Assembly: GCA_029959085.1 (NCBI GenBank)
Contig: JARWIR010000011.1
Span: forward strand, 7,689,840-7,753,839
Reading direction: 5' to 3'
Length of the DNA stretch: 64,000 nucleotides
From: Nemophila menziesii
Taxonomy: Eukaryota > Streptophyta > Magnoliopsida > Boraginales > Hydrophyllaceae
Shown here: positions 10,516 through 22,751 of the stretch, one piece after another
Numbering within the stretch: position 1 is the first letter of the stretch
Layout: each line of letters starts with the position of its first letter
Notes under the pieces: model-generated
Seen by the model: only the letters and a program-made list of their open reading frames with translations
What the model was told of the DNA's origin: nothing
The model's database searches: none
Position numbers and translations under genes: made by a program

Positions 10516-12079
10516 GGAGGGTGTATTCAACTGAGAGTTTGTTTAATTTTTTTGGAGTTTAAAAATCCATAGACTTTGCAGACTCTACAGACTGATTTAA
10601 TTATATATTGAGTTTGACAGATTTTAATGGACTAGATTTAACTGACTTTAAAAATAAATATATATGCTCATTCATATATGAAATAATACACCTGAAAAAA
10701 TTTACCTCTTCCAATAAAATAAATACACTTTCTTAATAAATATAAATATATCTCTTCTTCAATTATGATCATCATATTAATATAATAAATATAATTACTT
10801 ATTTATATTTTATTTCGATAAAAGAAAAAAGTCATTTCTTTTTTTAAAAAGAAAGAAGGTGATTTTTTGTCAAATAAAAAAGAGGTGAAGTTTATTCATT
10901 ACCTTTTACAAAAGAATATTAAAATATTGTAATTTTTTCAAATAAAACCATACATAATAAAATAATAAATTTGAAGATAAAAGAAAGTATACAGTCGAAA
11001 ATGTTGAAAAAATGCAAAGCTAAAATGAATAGAAAAAGTAAACGCTGGAAACAAAAAAAAACTATAGCTTAAATTTTTTTTGGAAGAAAATTATTAACAA
11101 GTTATCAATAGGTAGTGTGATGCATAGAAGAGTAAAGACTAATGTAGCTAACAAAGACCTTATATATTGGCTACAAGAAATTATTTAATAATTGAGTATT
11201 TATATGATCTTTGTTTATCCGAAAATTATATTGTTTAAAATTTATAAATCGTTGACCAAAATAATTTACCAAACCATGTAATAATGCTACTGAATCTGTT
11301 TTGGTCAGCTCTAATTTTTTTTGTTCCATATGTAGCTATAATTGACACAGCTTATGATTATGCAGATCTATAACTTTTAGTACATATACTTTTACTCAAC
11401 TATTTTTTATGCAGCTAAAAAGTTTAACGCACATATAAAAACTATATATTCACGCTGCTAATTTATCTTCTAGTTAGGTCAATTAACATCACATATTGAT
11501 CTTTAGAGTAATTAGTACCAACCCATTATAGCAAAGTAAAAATCATCACGAATATTAATCTATGAACAAATTATAAAGAAAAAAAGATTACTACCCATAT
11601 AATAGTGCGAAAAAGTGACCAAACTATGAAATATAGAAAATTAGCTGTGAAATATAAATAATTGGGGGATTCTGAAGAATATATAAAATTAAAAGAGATT
11701 GTTATTAATGATGAGGAAAAAAAAGTATAAGATAAAATAATTATAAAATAGTTTATGTTATTTTTACCTCAGTAGTCGTTGTTTTTTGTTAGAGTTATAA
11801 AGTTCTACTTTTGTTAAAGGATTTATAGAATACTTGTTTATTTATACTATAACCCCAAACTCCTAAAAAGTCCAATGATTTGGAAAGTCCAATAACTTTT
11901 GAATATCCTAAAATTTTAATGGAATAAAATGAGTTTTTATTGAATACATCTAGATTTTAAAAGTATTTTTAAAATCTCAATTGAATACCCTAAGATTTGA
12001 ATAGACTTTTTAAAATCGTGATTGAATACCCTTGACTTTTAAGTCTAAAAAATCCAAACTCCTAGTAGAATACACCCCC
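10516..12079. mobile_element. Harbinger/Tourist-like non-autonomous DNA transposon
   Basis: The left end reads GGAGGGTGTATTCAACT and the right end, reverse-complemented, GGGGGTGTATTCTACT, with similarity continuing through GAGTTTG. The flanks are TTTA at 10512-10515 and TTTA at 12080-12083, compatible with a TTA-type duplication. Near the right end TTGAATAC-like motifs recur several times, typical of subterminal repeats. There is no transposase frame. Unit B lacks the element at the matching place (about 43810), so it inserted into A after duplication or was lost from B. Confidence 0.75.
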
Positions 12080-12083
12080 TTTA

Positions 12084-13386
12084 TATGTTTAGTTCTTGCG
12101 GTGCAAAGTGTATATGATTACCCCATTAGTAGTTGGATTTTAACTAATTCAATTATTATAACATCACATATATAGTCATCTTGTGTGTGGTTGTGATTCT
12201 AACAGGATTCCCAAACTAGTAGTCAATAAGGTTTAATTTGACCATCGATCATTGCGTAGGGTCTGCTTACCAAAATCCCTAGTAGTGTTGAGGTTGCTTC
12301 CTAAGTTTATTCAAACACGTGTTAGGAGAAATTTAAAATCCCGACTATTGTACATATATATCACACAATTCTCCCTAATTCTTGAGCTAAAACCTCATAG
12401 GTCTTCTCTTTGGTATTTTATTTTCATGCCTTAATTTAAGTCTTAGTTTATTAATTGTTTAGAGTCTTAAAACCAAAGAAATATTTTATTGTCTTGCGTA
12501 TTATAGTATTCGGCTTTTCCTAAACCACTTTCTAATAGCACTATCTTATAATAACTTGCGTAGTCCCTAAGATCGATATATGTTTACTTGCAAATGATAT
12601 GTTCACTTGTGGAGTGTTTATTGTAGTTGTATAAGGTGTTTGTTCTTTTATTTACTTGCAAATTTATGTTTGTTTTGTATACACTTTTTAACTTGTACAA
12701 TAGTTGAGACTATTTTTATCGGATGGAGGGAGATCTTATAAACCTATATTGGATAAGTGGAATGGGTCAGTACTTTTTGTATTAGAAAGTGATCTTGTAT
12801 AGTTATGTTGGAGGAGTTAACCGAGTGAATACAAGTTTTTAGAGTGGAATTTATATTTAATTTATTGTATGACACATGATATACATATGATAAAGTTTTT
12901 CAGATATATAGAATACTAGAGATTATCACATAAAGAAGCTAAGTATAGAATTTTGTAGTAGATAGAATATGGTAGGGGTTTCGAAGTAATAAGTGAAGAC
13001 TGGGTTTTATTAAAGAATTAATTGTATTACACTAAAATAAGTTTTCCAATTATTTTATTTTATTTTATTAGGATGGTAAATGGGAGATGATGTGGCAATC
13101 AGGTGTATTTAAAGCTTAATTATTCAATATTAATAGGTTAGATGAATATAGTTTGGTTATAGTTGATTATGATGTTCATTTTAATAAAAGAAAAACATAA
13201 ATTGAAAATAAAATCTGGAGAAGTGGAGCATCATATATGTAAGTTTAGGTAAATCATGATTCTTGAATTATTATATGATTAAAAGAGAACACAAAACTAA
13301 TTCAAAAACAAATTAAACAAATTCAAATAAAAAATGGTACAACTCACTAAGACATACATCAAAATGATATGCAACAAAAAATAAGA
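12084..13386. other. Degenerate retrotransposon-like DNA, then unassigned AT-rich DNA
   Basis: The part 12084-12480 continues the block of 9018-10515 and shares phrases with 26490-26900 (CTAGTAATGGAGAGG and AAAATCCCG type motifs). Similarity to unit B stops near 12285. From about 12480 to 13386 nothing is recognised. Confidence 0.4.
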
Positions 13387-13700
13387 TTAGGTTAAAGTAT
13401 TAATGTTAAATAAATACCCCGTTTCTTTATCATCGACATTAATATTTGTCATCATTTTAGTTGATGGTCGAGAACGACCTCCCCCTTTTTGGAGTGCCAA
13501 AGTTGAACGAAATAAGGGGAGTAGAAGTCTTGTCCCAGAGTTTTGAGCAATGTTATTATTGACTTTGTCCTTCATATTTACAATTTCATTTGACTCTTTT
13601 TTTCCTTATGAGCATGCTGGTGGCCACCATAAGCTTGACCAGTTTCAAAATCTTTTGAGCAACAATAATATTGATTTACTCTCTTAATACTACGATCCAT
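13387..13700 (-). pseudogene. Second C2H2/QALGGH zinc-finger relic, unit A only
   Basis: The ATG at 13700 opens MDRSIKRVNQ, then YYCCSKDF, then QAYGGHQHAH and a basic KEKK tail, ending at a TAA after 40 codons. A second open stretch follows to 13387 with no EAR motif seen. The Cys pair is adjacent (CC) rather than CxxC, so the finger would not bind zinc in the usual way. Layout (MD start, Arg before the finger, TATA 65 bp upstream, shared upstream phrases) shows it is a diverged paralogue of the relic at 5111-5489. The frame at 13575-13387 may be the decayed C-terminal part. Confidence 0.65.
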
Positions 13701-13764
13701 TTAATCTAGAAGAAAAGTATTTTCAGTTAAATGTGTATGTATTAAAAACATAGGTACATAGTAG

Positions 13765-13772
13765 TTTATATA
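13765..13772 (-). promoter_or_regulatory. TATA box of the second zinc-finger relic
   Basis: TATATAAA on the minus strand in the same context (GTTTATATAGGGAT, then TTTATTTTGGG further up) as at 5553-5560, about 65 bp from the ATG. Confidence 0.55.
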
Positions 13773-14777
13773 GGGATAAAATCTCATTGCAATTAATTTA
13801 TTTTGGGCAGTTATTGCATTTAAGTAGTCAAACAACAAAGAGAGTATTATTATGGAAGTTGTCTTTAGGTATGTAAATTTATGAGCAACAAGTACCTTTA
13901 TTTATTTTTCTTCACCCACCAAAAAAATTATTTTTAGCTAAGTCACCTCTTTTATATTTTTATAAATACATATATACTTTACATATATTTTTGTGAGTTT
14001 TTTAAAATTTATATAGTTTACATAAAACTTAAATTTGAGGTGTAATGTAATTGTTTTGTTTTCTATATATTCAGAAAATGTGTATTAAATTTGAAACATC
14101 CTATATTTTTCCATGACATTTATTTAAAAATATTAACTATGATAATTATCTTATTTTTTTATTTTATCTATTTGATAAATAAATATAGCATATGGGTTAT
14201 ACCACACAACTTATTTAACATGGGTGGGACATGGTTGCATCTAGAAAATGTCCTTATTTTTACCTAAATTTAAGAATTTATATTTAAAAGAAAATGTAGA
14301 ATTACATATAAACGATTATTATATAATAATGTAATATTTTATCGTAATATGAAGAACTAATGGGAGGCATTATACAAATTCCCAAAAGATTTTATGCACA
14401 ATATGAAGAACTATATAATGATGATCATGTCTTTGTACGAGAAAAAAGGATCATATCCTCTCCAGATTCTATCAAAACATTCAATAGCAATTAGGATTTG
14501 ATTGATAAAAACATGATTAGTTAAATTTCATTACTTCCTCACTTTATATAATCAACCTAAAAAATATTTTAATTTAAACGCTACGCGATTTCTTTACAAT
14601 ATCATCGACAAATAATACTGCAATGCATGATTCACCATCTACATCACAATCCATCAATTTTATTTCAATGGTATGTAAAAGAATAATACCTACTTTGGGA
14701 TTATGTGAACAAGCCTAAGAAGACCTTTAAAAAAAAGGGTGATATGACTGGAATGGGTCATAGATTGTTGGGTTTAA
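13773..14777. other. Intergenic stretch, unit A only
   Basis: AT-rich, with no recognised gene or element end. It belongs to the block missing from unit B. Confidence 0.45.
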
Positions 14778-15082
14778 TGTCACTACTAGATGCGCTGGAA
14801 ATAGCGACAACCCGCGTCATCGCTAATGATAGTCAAATTCATTACTAGTAGCCGATTTGGGACATTGGCGACGACTTTCGCCGCCTATTTTTCGTCGCTA
14901 GTAATTCTCCTTTAGAAATATCGTGACGAAAATCAGTGATCTTGCCGCTAATGACCGATACTAATTTGCGATAACAAAAGTCGTCGATTAAGACCATTAA
15001 TTAGTGACGAAAAGATTTCCGATCGAGTCCTAGAATTGCACCGAGCAAACTATTGCTCACATTCTTCTCGTAGTTCATAACA

Positions 15083-16440
15083 TTGATGTTATGTTTTAAC
15101 AAATTTTCCGAAGCGATAAAAAATACTCATTTTCTTTCGATTAAACTCACGAGAACCTTTTTCTTCGACGCCTTGATCCTAAAATCCTTATGTTTTCCGG
15201 GAAACACAATGGGAAAACCATTTAACTGTGTCTTAATATCAGCCGGACTATGTTGTCTCGAGGGGCCCCTATAATCGGTATTTGGGTACAAAACTTTTAT
15301 TTTCTAAATCAATGTCTCATAGGTGATCAACGTGTATGATAAAAAAAACTACCCCTTTCTTCACCTTCTTCAATATAGTAAAATTCATGCATTCCGGGTG
15401 TTGCTAAGTAACCTTAACCCTGCCAACCTGGAGTGTATGACCTAGAAGTGTAATCATTTGTCGTGTAAAACGAAGAAACCATCATTGTAAACTATTGCTT
15501 TGCATAAGCATCATACGTACAAATCCCTGTTTCCTAAAATGTGACCAACTCATCTATATCAAGGCGAAAAAAGACATTTATGTCCTTACCGGTGAACGTG
15601 GATTCGAAATCAACAAACAAAGTTGTACTGTGGTTTTATTCGTGCATACACACGGTGGCAAGTTGTCAAGTTGTAGACGGTCAATATAACTAGCGACATG
15701 CTATATAAGTGTTCTTCATATAAAACAAACAAAAACCATCAATACCCAAGCAAATATATACATTCCGAGGTTCATTAGCAAACTCAGGATGTAAATCTAC
15801 AAATCTTTTCCAGCTGTCACCATCAAGAGGATGGCATAACACATCAGGATCGGTACTCTTTCCAGTATGGTGCCTCGAAGCGTATAGTCGGTGCAACCTC
15901 GGGGCAATCAGAAAATAACAAACCTTATTATGGGGTACTTTCTTAACTTTCTTCGGATCCCATCTAGACTAACTACATAATGGACACTTGTCGAGTAATT
16001 CATTCTCTTTTCAACTTTTTCATTCCTCGTAAGACTCAAGAAAATTGTGAGGTTTGGGAAAAACACGACCCACCAATTCTAAGAGATCGGTGAAAGATTT
16101 ATTAGTCCACATGTTCTTCATATTTATGTACATAAGATTGCAATGAAATTCAAGGAACTCATCATTGTAGATCCAAGGTATAATTCGGTCTCCAATTTCT
16201 CAAACAAAGCTTTGAAACTTCACGGCTTGTTTAATGTGCGTCTCTCATCTCGGTATCACCTGAATGACAACCAACATCGTAACTGAGTCTCAAATCGTCA
16301 TACACATTCGACATTTCATTTTCTAAATTTGGTACAGATTGTTCGGGAATTACTAATTTCTCACCGTGTTCTATCCATACCTCATGAGTGGACAAAAACA
16401 CGTGACATAGAAAGTGACGCCTAACATTTGGGTTTGACAT
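15083..16440 (-). pseudogene. CACTA transposase (Tnp2-like) pseudogene, unit A
   Basis: Reading down the minus strand, 16440-16231 encodes the end of the transposase-associated domain (RRHFLCHVF, HEVW..HGEKLV, NVYDDLRLS). The part at about 16170-16000 keeps a WTN.SFTDLLEL-like segment, 15990-15940 an ELLDKCPLC-like segment, and 15896-15690 the block CHPLDGDSWKRF, EFANEPRNVYICLGIDGF, matching the family RHPADG..W and FA.EPRNVRLGL.TDGF pattern. Remnants of the later region lie near 15260-15150. Stops and frameshifts occur throughout and the catalytic half is largely gone. Confidence 0.8.
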
Positions 16441-16889
16441 CGACGATTATTCAAACATCGATCACATAGGAAAAACATATAACCATTAAAATCATCTTTC
16501 TTTTCAAGAGAATAGATAAAATATTATAAAATTTAAATATATTTTTCCTTAACAAGATCACGTATTTTAATTCAACTCTTATCAATACTTGAAACCACTT
16601 TTAATAACAAATATAAGTAACCAACTACAAAAATATATGAATAAAGTAAATAATTATTACAAGTCAATGAATAAATTAATGAAAATTACAACACAATGAA
16701 CAAATAAATAACAATTTCAAAACAATGAATGAATAAAAATTACCAATAAATAAATAAAAATTACAAACCAATAAATGAATAAACAAGTTCATATAACTAA
16801 TTAAACAACTACAAAAATAAATACATGAACATTTGCGTAATTTACAACATCTTAATAAAAAAGACAATCATAAAACAAGTACATATTAA

Positions 16890-17163
16890 CCTAATCAAAT
16901 CTTATAGCACGTAATTCACAATTATAATTAAAAATTAAAAAAGTTTGAATTTTATAAAAAATACCTTTATTTGGTTGGAGAAATTGAAGATTGACCATGC
17001 CCCACAATGAATATGAACCTGATAATGGTGTAACAAGTATTTATTACCCTAATCAAATATTATAGCATGTAATTCATAATTATAATAAAAAAGTCAAAAT
17101 TTAAAAAGTTTGAAATTCTTTGAAAAATACCTTGATTTGGTTGGAGAAATTAAAAATTGACCT
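16890..17163. repeat. 158-bp tandem duplication inside the CACTA element
   Basis: The run starting CCTAATCAAAT at 16890 recurs at 17048, including the ATACCTT..ATTTGGTTGGAGAAATT stretch. The same two copies are in unit B (44939 and about 45097), so the duplication is older than the units. Upstream, 16660-16800 is an irregular array of AATAAATAAAAATTAC-like units. Confidence 0.75.
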
Positions 17164-17636
17164 TATTTGACCTTAAATATGGACTAAGGAATGGTGTAAG
17201 ATGATTGGAGAAGCTAGTGGTAATGATTAAACGACATAGGAGATAGGATTTTGAGAGAAAGTAGGAGAAAAAAAATCTGTTGTTGTATTTTCTTTTTACA
17301 AAAACTCGGTGGGCTTTTTAAAATATGTTTTTTGTTAGCAAAAAAATAATTTGTTTCTAAGTAATTAAAAAATCATTTCTAGAAACGAGTATTAGAGACG
17401 ACTTCTATCGTCGCTAGTAGCACCGATCTTTTCTCGAGCAAAAAAAATGTAATAACAAAAAACAAGATTAGTGACGAATTTCAAATTTTTTAGTGTCGAA
17501 ACCGCGGCGTCGTTAACATGAAATCTTATTTGCGACAATTTTATTCGTCGCTAATCAAGTTTCGTCTCTATTTACCATTACTTGCGACAAGTTGCGCTTC
17601 GTCGCTAAACTAAAGAACGAATATGTAGTAGTGTGT

Positions 17637-19392
17637 ACACTTGAATGTACAAGTTATGTCGTGATATCTTCTATCATTGAACTTAACTTCAATTATATTT
17701 TTCCATTATAGATCGATTTATTTTTATGTTAATGTATTCAATTTCTTGCATAATGGGGATTCTAGCAATGTGTAAGGTAGTAGTTCGAGTCACCCAATGA
17801 TAAATTTAACTATATATTGTAATTATTAAGTAGTATTAATTTAGATTCATTTCTTTAAAAAATTTATGTAGGATTTGATTATTTTTCCAATTCAGACACA
17901 TTCTTTGAATTTAATTGAAATTATCTTGAGGATTATAAGTCTTTATTGAGACAAGATAATCATAACTCTAGACAACATACCAAGTATATGAAACATCAAT
18001 ACAAGTACATAATTTTCCATATAATCTATTTATTCTTTAGTATAACAACGCTTTGAGGTAATATATCTCTTTACTTTTTTCCTTTATCCTCAACTGATTT
18101 CATTTAAATGTAGTGAGGACACTACAATGATTAACTTCAAGGGGTGGAGTTAAAATATTGAGACATTTTAGGAAGTAAATTCAAAATTGACTAGTTTATT
18201 TTCATGACCCCATAAGAAAAACATAATTGTAGTAACAAAACTAAGATTTAAGTTTGGAGATACAATAAAAATTTGAAATTGTCTCGAGATTAGTAGTTAA
18301 TAAAAGTGTGATACCTTGATGATATATAATATTCCTTGATTATAAAAATATTTTAATATGTATAATTTGAGCATGATTGAGTATATATGAAGGATTAATT
18401 TATAAAGTAAGAAAACTTGTGTTTTTTTAAATTTACTTGTTTTATTTGAGTCTTTGTTCTTATATGTGATAAAAATAACTAATAAGTATTATAGTCCCAC
18501 ATAATGTAATTTAGTAAATCATAGCAATATAACTGGTACTTAACTCTTGTCTACACTAATATTGAGATACCTTTCACTAAATGTATATGTTTTACCTTCT
18601 TAGCAAGTCTTTCTTGGAAACAAAGTGGTAAATTCTTATTATCAAGGATTATGAAAAATATGTGGTAAATTGATGCATTAATATATTTGGTGTTTGCATT
18701 CACAAAAATTATTGGTGTATTGAGTTACTTGTATACTCACGGATAAATTTCATGATAGTAAAAACAAATTCTCGATATCTAGGATTATCGATCTCAAAAC
18801 TCGTTAAAGAGATAAAATATGTGTGTACTTCATAATATTGCATTCAATAGACCCCGAACATGATAATATATATGAAATGAATGTGAAAAGGTACAAATAA
18901 AATATATGCCATTGAAAAAAGAACGATTTAGATGAAGCCTCTAATAAAGAATCGTGAAAAAAGTTTGGGACAACACAAATATAAATTTAAACAAACTCAT
19001 ATTCGACCTTATTTGTACGAAAAGTTTTATCTAAGTAACAAGAAATAATTAGCCATAACTTATTGACCCATTTATGGATCGAATATATTGTTGTTTGTAT
19101 TACAAATCGAAACATCATGTTAAAATCAAACAATATCCACAAGTGTTTCTATTTTATTATCTATCATTGTGTCTATTTATGGTAAATCTTTATTAACAAC
19201 TAATAGATTGCAAATGTATATGATCTTGAAATAGAAGCATGAACACTAAATTTTATTAGATCCGAGATGATTATAAACTTTCTATTTTAGAGTAATTAGA
19301 ATATCCTCTATAACATGCTTTTTAAGTAGAATTCCTATAAATTTCCAATTGCTTAAGCTTAAGGACTATTGAATTACTATTAATAACCTCTA
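17637..19392. other. AT-rich stretch with no recognised gene
   Basis: Collinear with B 45604-47362. No gene or transposon end is recognised. A B-box-like GTTCGAGTCACC near 17785 is too isolated to call. Confidence 0.45.
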
Positions 19393-19706
19393 TTAGATTG
19401 TTATTAATGTAGACCTCCTCATGTTATTTTTCTTATCATCCCTATGTGCTTCCATATAACCATTATCAGTATGACTAGATAATCCCATATTAGCCACAAG
19501 TGTAAATGGTTTACCTAGTTTGAGTTGTTCCTGGAATCTATCATATATAATATTCAGTTTATATTTTTTGTCTACGATGAACTTAGACTTGGTCTTTTGT
19601 TAACTTTTTTAGGTGGTCACTTCATCCAGTAAACACGTCTCCTAAAATCATTGTGATTAAGGGTAACAAAACCTTCTGGTTTCTATTATAGTTTAGCTAC
19701 ATCATG
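19393..19706 (-). pseudogene. Unrecognised coding relic, unit A copy
   Basis: Counterpart of the better-kept copy at 47363-47677. On the minus strand pieces such as EGFVTLNHNDFRRR and KLGKPFTLVANMGLSSH are readable, but a one-base loss and an extra TAG near 19585 split the frame. Both copies share a TGA after the WMK residues. I do not recognise the family; see the unit B copy. Confidence 0.35.
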
Positions 19707-21770
19707 ACCCAACAGCCTAATCACAAAATAAAAAAATCCCCTAATTTTTTATCATCTATATATCTTAAGTAACATGTTTTGAATTACTGTTACAAGAAAC
19801 CTTACAATAGTAGGTTTGCTTACATCCATTTCAATTTTAAATATCATGATACTATGTTATGTACTAAGAAATGTTATGGTCATTTAGTAGACCTAAATAT
19901 TCACAATAATATTTTTTCAAACTATTACTTTTTTCATTTACATGTAGCCCAAACACAATAACCTAAATTAACTTGCTTGATATATGATATTCGTCAACAT
20001 AATGGAATATGAGAACATTTACTTGATAAGGGACGATAGTCCCATGCCCTAAACATACCATCAATAAATTCAAAAGTTCATAGGAAATATTTTGACCTTA
20101 TTTTAAAAGTAAAATTCTCATGTTCACGTTCCAAGAAGTTTCAATGGTTTTAAAGGCTTCTCCATATATTTTTTTTCTTTTTGTGACATAGTGATTTAAT
20201 AAACAAAGACTAGTTAAAAAAAATAACTAGTTCATTGTCATCTCTAATTTCACCTTCATTAATTAAAAATGGACTATATTTTCAATCATAATGTAAAATT
20301 CATCTGCAAGTCTACACGAAATTTGAACTTGACCTAAAAAAAATTTAATTTATCAAAAGTTATTTCAATATATAAGAAAAGATGAAGAGAGAATTACGTC
20401 ACAATAAATAAGGGAAATACATAATTAGTTATATTTTCTTTCAAAATTGGGAAAATAGAATTAATTGTAAATCATATTAGCAAAAACTAAAATCAACGCC
20501 GACTAGATAATTTATATATGTACAATAATAGATGAATCATTGGGGAAATTAACCATATCAATACTCCAATATTAAATAATCTATCAATCTCTGTTGTAAT
20601 GATTATATAAAGTAAATATGAAGTAACAAAACATGAATATTGGAATTTTGATAAAATTGACCATATCATTTTTTATTATATGTGAAATTTATCAAACTAC
20701 CACTCTATTACTACCCATCAAAACATTTGATACACTTATTTCTCGTATAGCCTTTCAATTGAACATGTACTTTTCAGAATTTCCATATTTTAAATTGATA
20801 AAAATATTTAAGCAATTACATAAATTTATTTCATTGTTACATCAACTAATCTTTATTTTGAATGAGTATATGATTAAAAAAAAGTAGGTGTTTGCGCATG
20901 TGTGTGTATGAGTATGATATGTAAATAAATGTACTTGTGAATTTCAATGCGAGATCACATATAAAATAAAAGTCTAGATGTAAAATAATATTTCAATGTA
21001 TCTAGTTTAACAAAGTATTAATTCTCACCTCTTTATTTCTATATATGGGATCTTTGAAATTTAATGTTAATGCAACTTACAAGGATGGAGACAACATATT
21101 TTCATTCATGTGCAAAACTTTATATGGAAATATGTTATATGGTAATGTTTTAAGGTTTTTCTACATCTTCCCTTATAGTTGAAAAGATTGTTATATGTTA
21201 ACGATTAAATTTTTGTAGTAGCATGACATCCTCTAACATCTCCTTAAAAAGTGATGGAACTAATGTTTTAAAGTTGTTTATGCCCTAAATAATTATTATA
21301 GTTCAAATTAGTTATAGTTCCAAAGTATATTACTCTCTTACTACAATTAAGTTTATGGGATTATCAGCGATAAATCACAATGGAAAAGCATTGTAAGGGA
21401 TTTTTGTGTTTTTGAAACTTAATAATTAATTATTTAGGTCAACGCGTAAATTAGAGCGTTTCTATAAAATTTTTAGGATTTTCCTTAAGATTCTTGCAAA
21501 CTCAACATGACATTGAGAAAGATCTGGAAAGTCTCAATATTTGTTATGGCAGTATGACTATTGTTTGTCTTATGATATGTGTCATCCTATATAGATTTTA
21601 ACCTTTTGATTCATATTCATTTATCTTACCACTTTAACATGTATATTTGTTTAAAATGATACGAAAGATTTTAATTATCATATAAGGATTAAATATCACT
21701 TAAAGTAATTTATATCGCAAATCTATCTCAACAACATATAAGAAAATTTTATATTATAATCTTGACTATA
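19707..21770. other. AT-rich stretch with no recognised gene
   Basis: Collinear with B 47678-49690. A segment of about 80 bp near 21355-21435 in A is absent from B at about 49350. The short frames here (for example 20633-20887) are not kept in B and look like chance. Confidence 0.45.
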
Positions 21771-21818
21771 CATACATACATACATACATAAATATATATA
21801 AATATATATATATATAGT
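21771..21818. repeat. (CATA)n/(AT)n compound microsatellite, unit A
   Basis: ACATACATAC repeats pass into AATATATAT. The unit B counterpart at 49691-49848 is about three times longer. Confidence 0.9.
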
Positions 21819-22175
21819 AAGAAAATAAAGTACTTAAATTTTTATTTATTTATGTTATGATAAATATATATCAAAAAAATTTGCCAAATTATTACTCAAA
21901 GAAGTTCAGGTTTGTATTTGTGTTATTTTTAAAAAATTATAATTTAATATGTATATATTAAATTTAATCTAGTCATCATATGCTAATAGTATAATTTTTG
22001 GTTTCTTTGTGAACTTATCACATGCTTGTTTGCCTTTTTAGTCTTCTATATTTGATTTGTAGTGTTATCACTTGTTATACTTTTGTTTAATATTTATTTT
22101 CACTTATATATGGACATAAATAATGGGAGGTTTAAAATATAGGACATCATGATTTCAATTGCCACTATCCACAAT

Positions 22176-22743
22176 TAGAGATGTCAATGGTCACGGTTAA
22201 AAACCGAACCCGTTGAAAACCAAATTGATTAAAAATCCAATTATATAACCGTGGTTAACACCATTAGGTTATGGTTTTGAAAAGTGTAACTGATTGTTAA
22301 AACTGTTAGATTATGGTTATATATAAAAATAAAACCGCATAACCAAAAATTTTTTGTTATCATATATATTTTCAAGTTCTATAATAATATAGGTTATATA
22401 AGATATATTAAAATTCTAAAAGAAAAATAAAAATACTATATTTAAGAACGATATATTCAATACGCAATTTAATCAATGAACAACACAAGATTTTATATAG
22501 CTTTGAGATTTTTCTTACATGTGTGTTTTTATTTTATGAAAATTAAGATATTTATAAAATTATGATTTGGTTATGGCAAAAAACAACCGATTGATATTAG
22601 AAAACCGAAACCTAATAGTACTGCTATACTTTTAAAAAGTGTAACCGATTGATAAAACCGTTAGATTATGGTTTTAATAAAATAATCGGTTATGGTTATG
22701 GTTTTTGATATTTTTTTAAAAACGCAAATAGTTTCCATCCCTA
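22176..22743. mobile_element. Non-autonomous hAT element (568 bp), unit A
   Basis: The ends are TAGAGATGTCAATGG and, reverse-complemented on the right, TAGGGATGGAAAC, the common plant hAT terminal pattern. The flanking 8-bp direct repeats are TCCACAAT (22168-22175) and TCCATAAT (22744-22751), one mismatch apart. The interior has many AACCG/CGGTT motifs (AACCGATTG, ATCGGTTATGG) near both ends and no transposase. The unit B copy at 50203-50769 has the same ends, so it predates the duplication. Confidence 0.87.
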
Positions 22744-22751
22744 TCCATAAT

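Larger units (their letters stand above)
14781..17633 (-). mobile_element. CACTA (En/Spm) DNA transposon, full-length but defective
   Basis: The left end is CACTACTAGATGC and the right end, reverse-complemented, CACTACTACATATT. A 3-bp direct repeat TGT flanks it at 14778-14780 and 17634-17636. Both subterminal regions are dense in CGTCGC and GCGACGA motifs in both directions, as usual for this superfamily. A broken Tnp2-like transposase lies on the minus strand at about 15083-16440. At about 2.85 kb it is shorter than autonomous members. It predates the segmental duplication, because unit B keeps its 3' part. Confidence 0.88.

Noticed and set aside
17740..17810. tRNA or SINE signal around GTTCGAGTCACC
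   Set aside because: Only a B-box-like motif is present. There is no A box at proper spacing and no cloverleaf.
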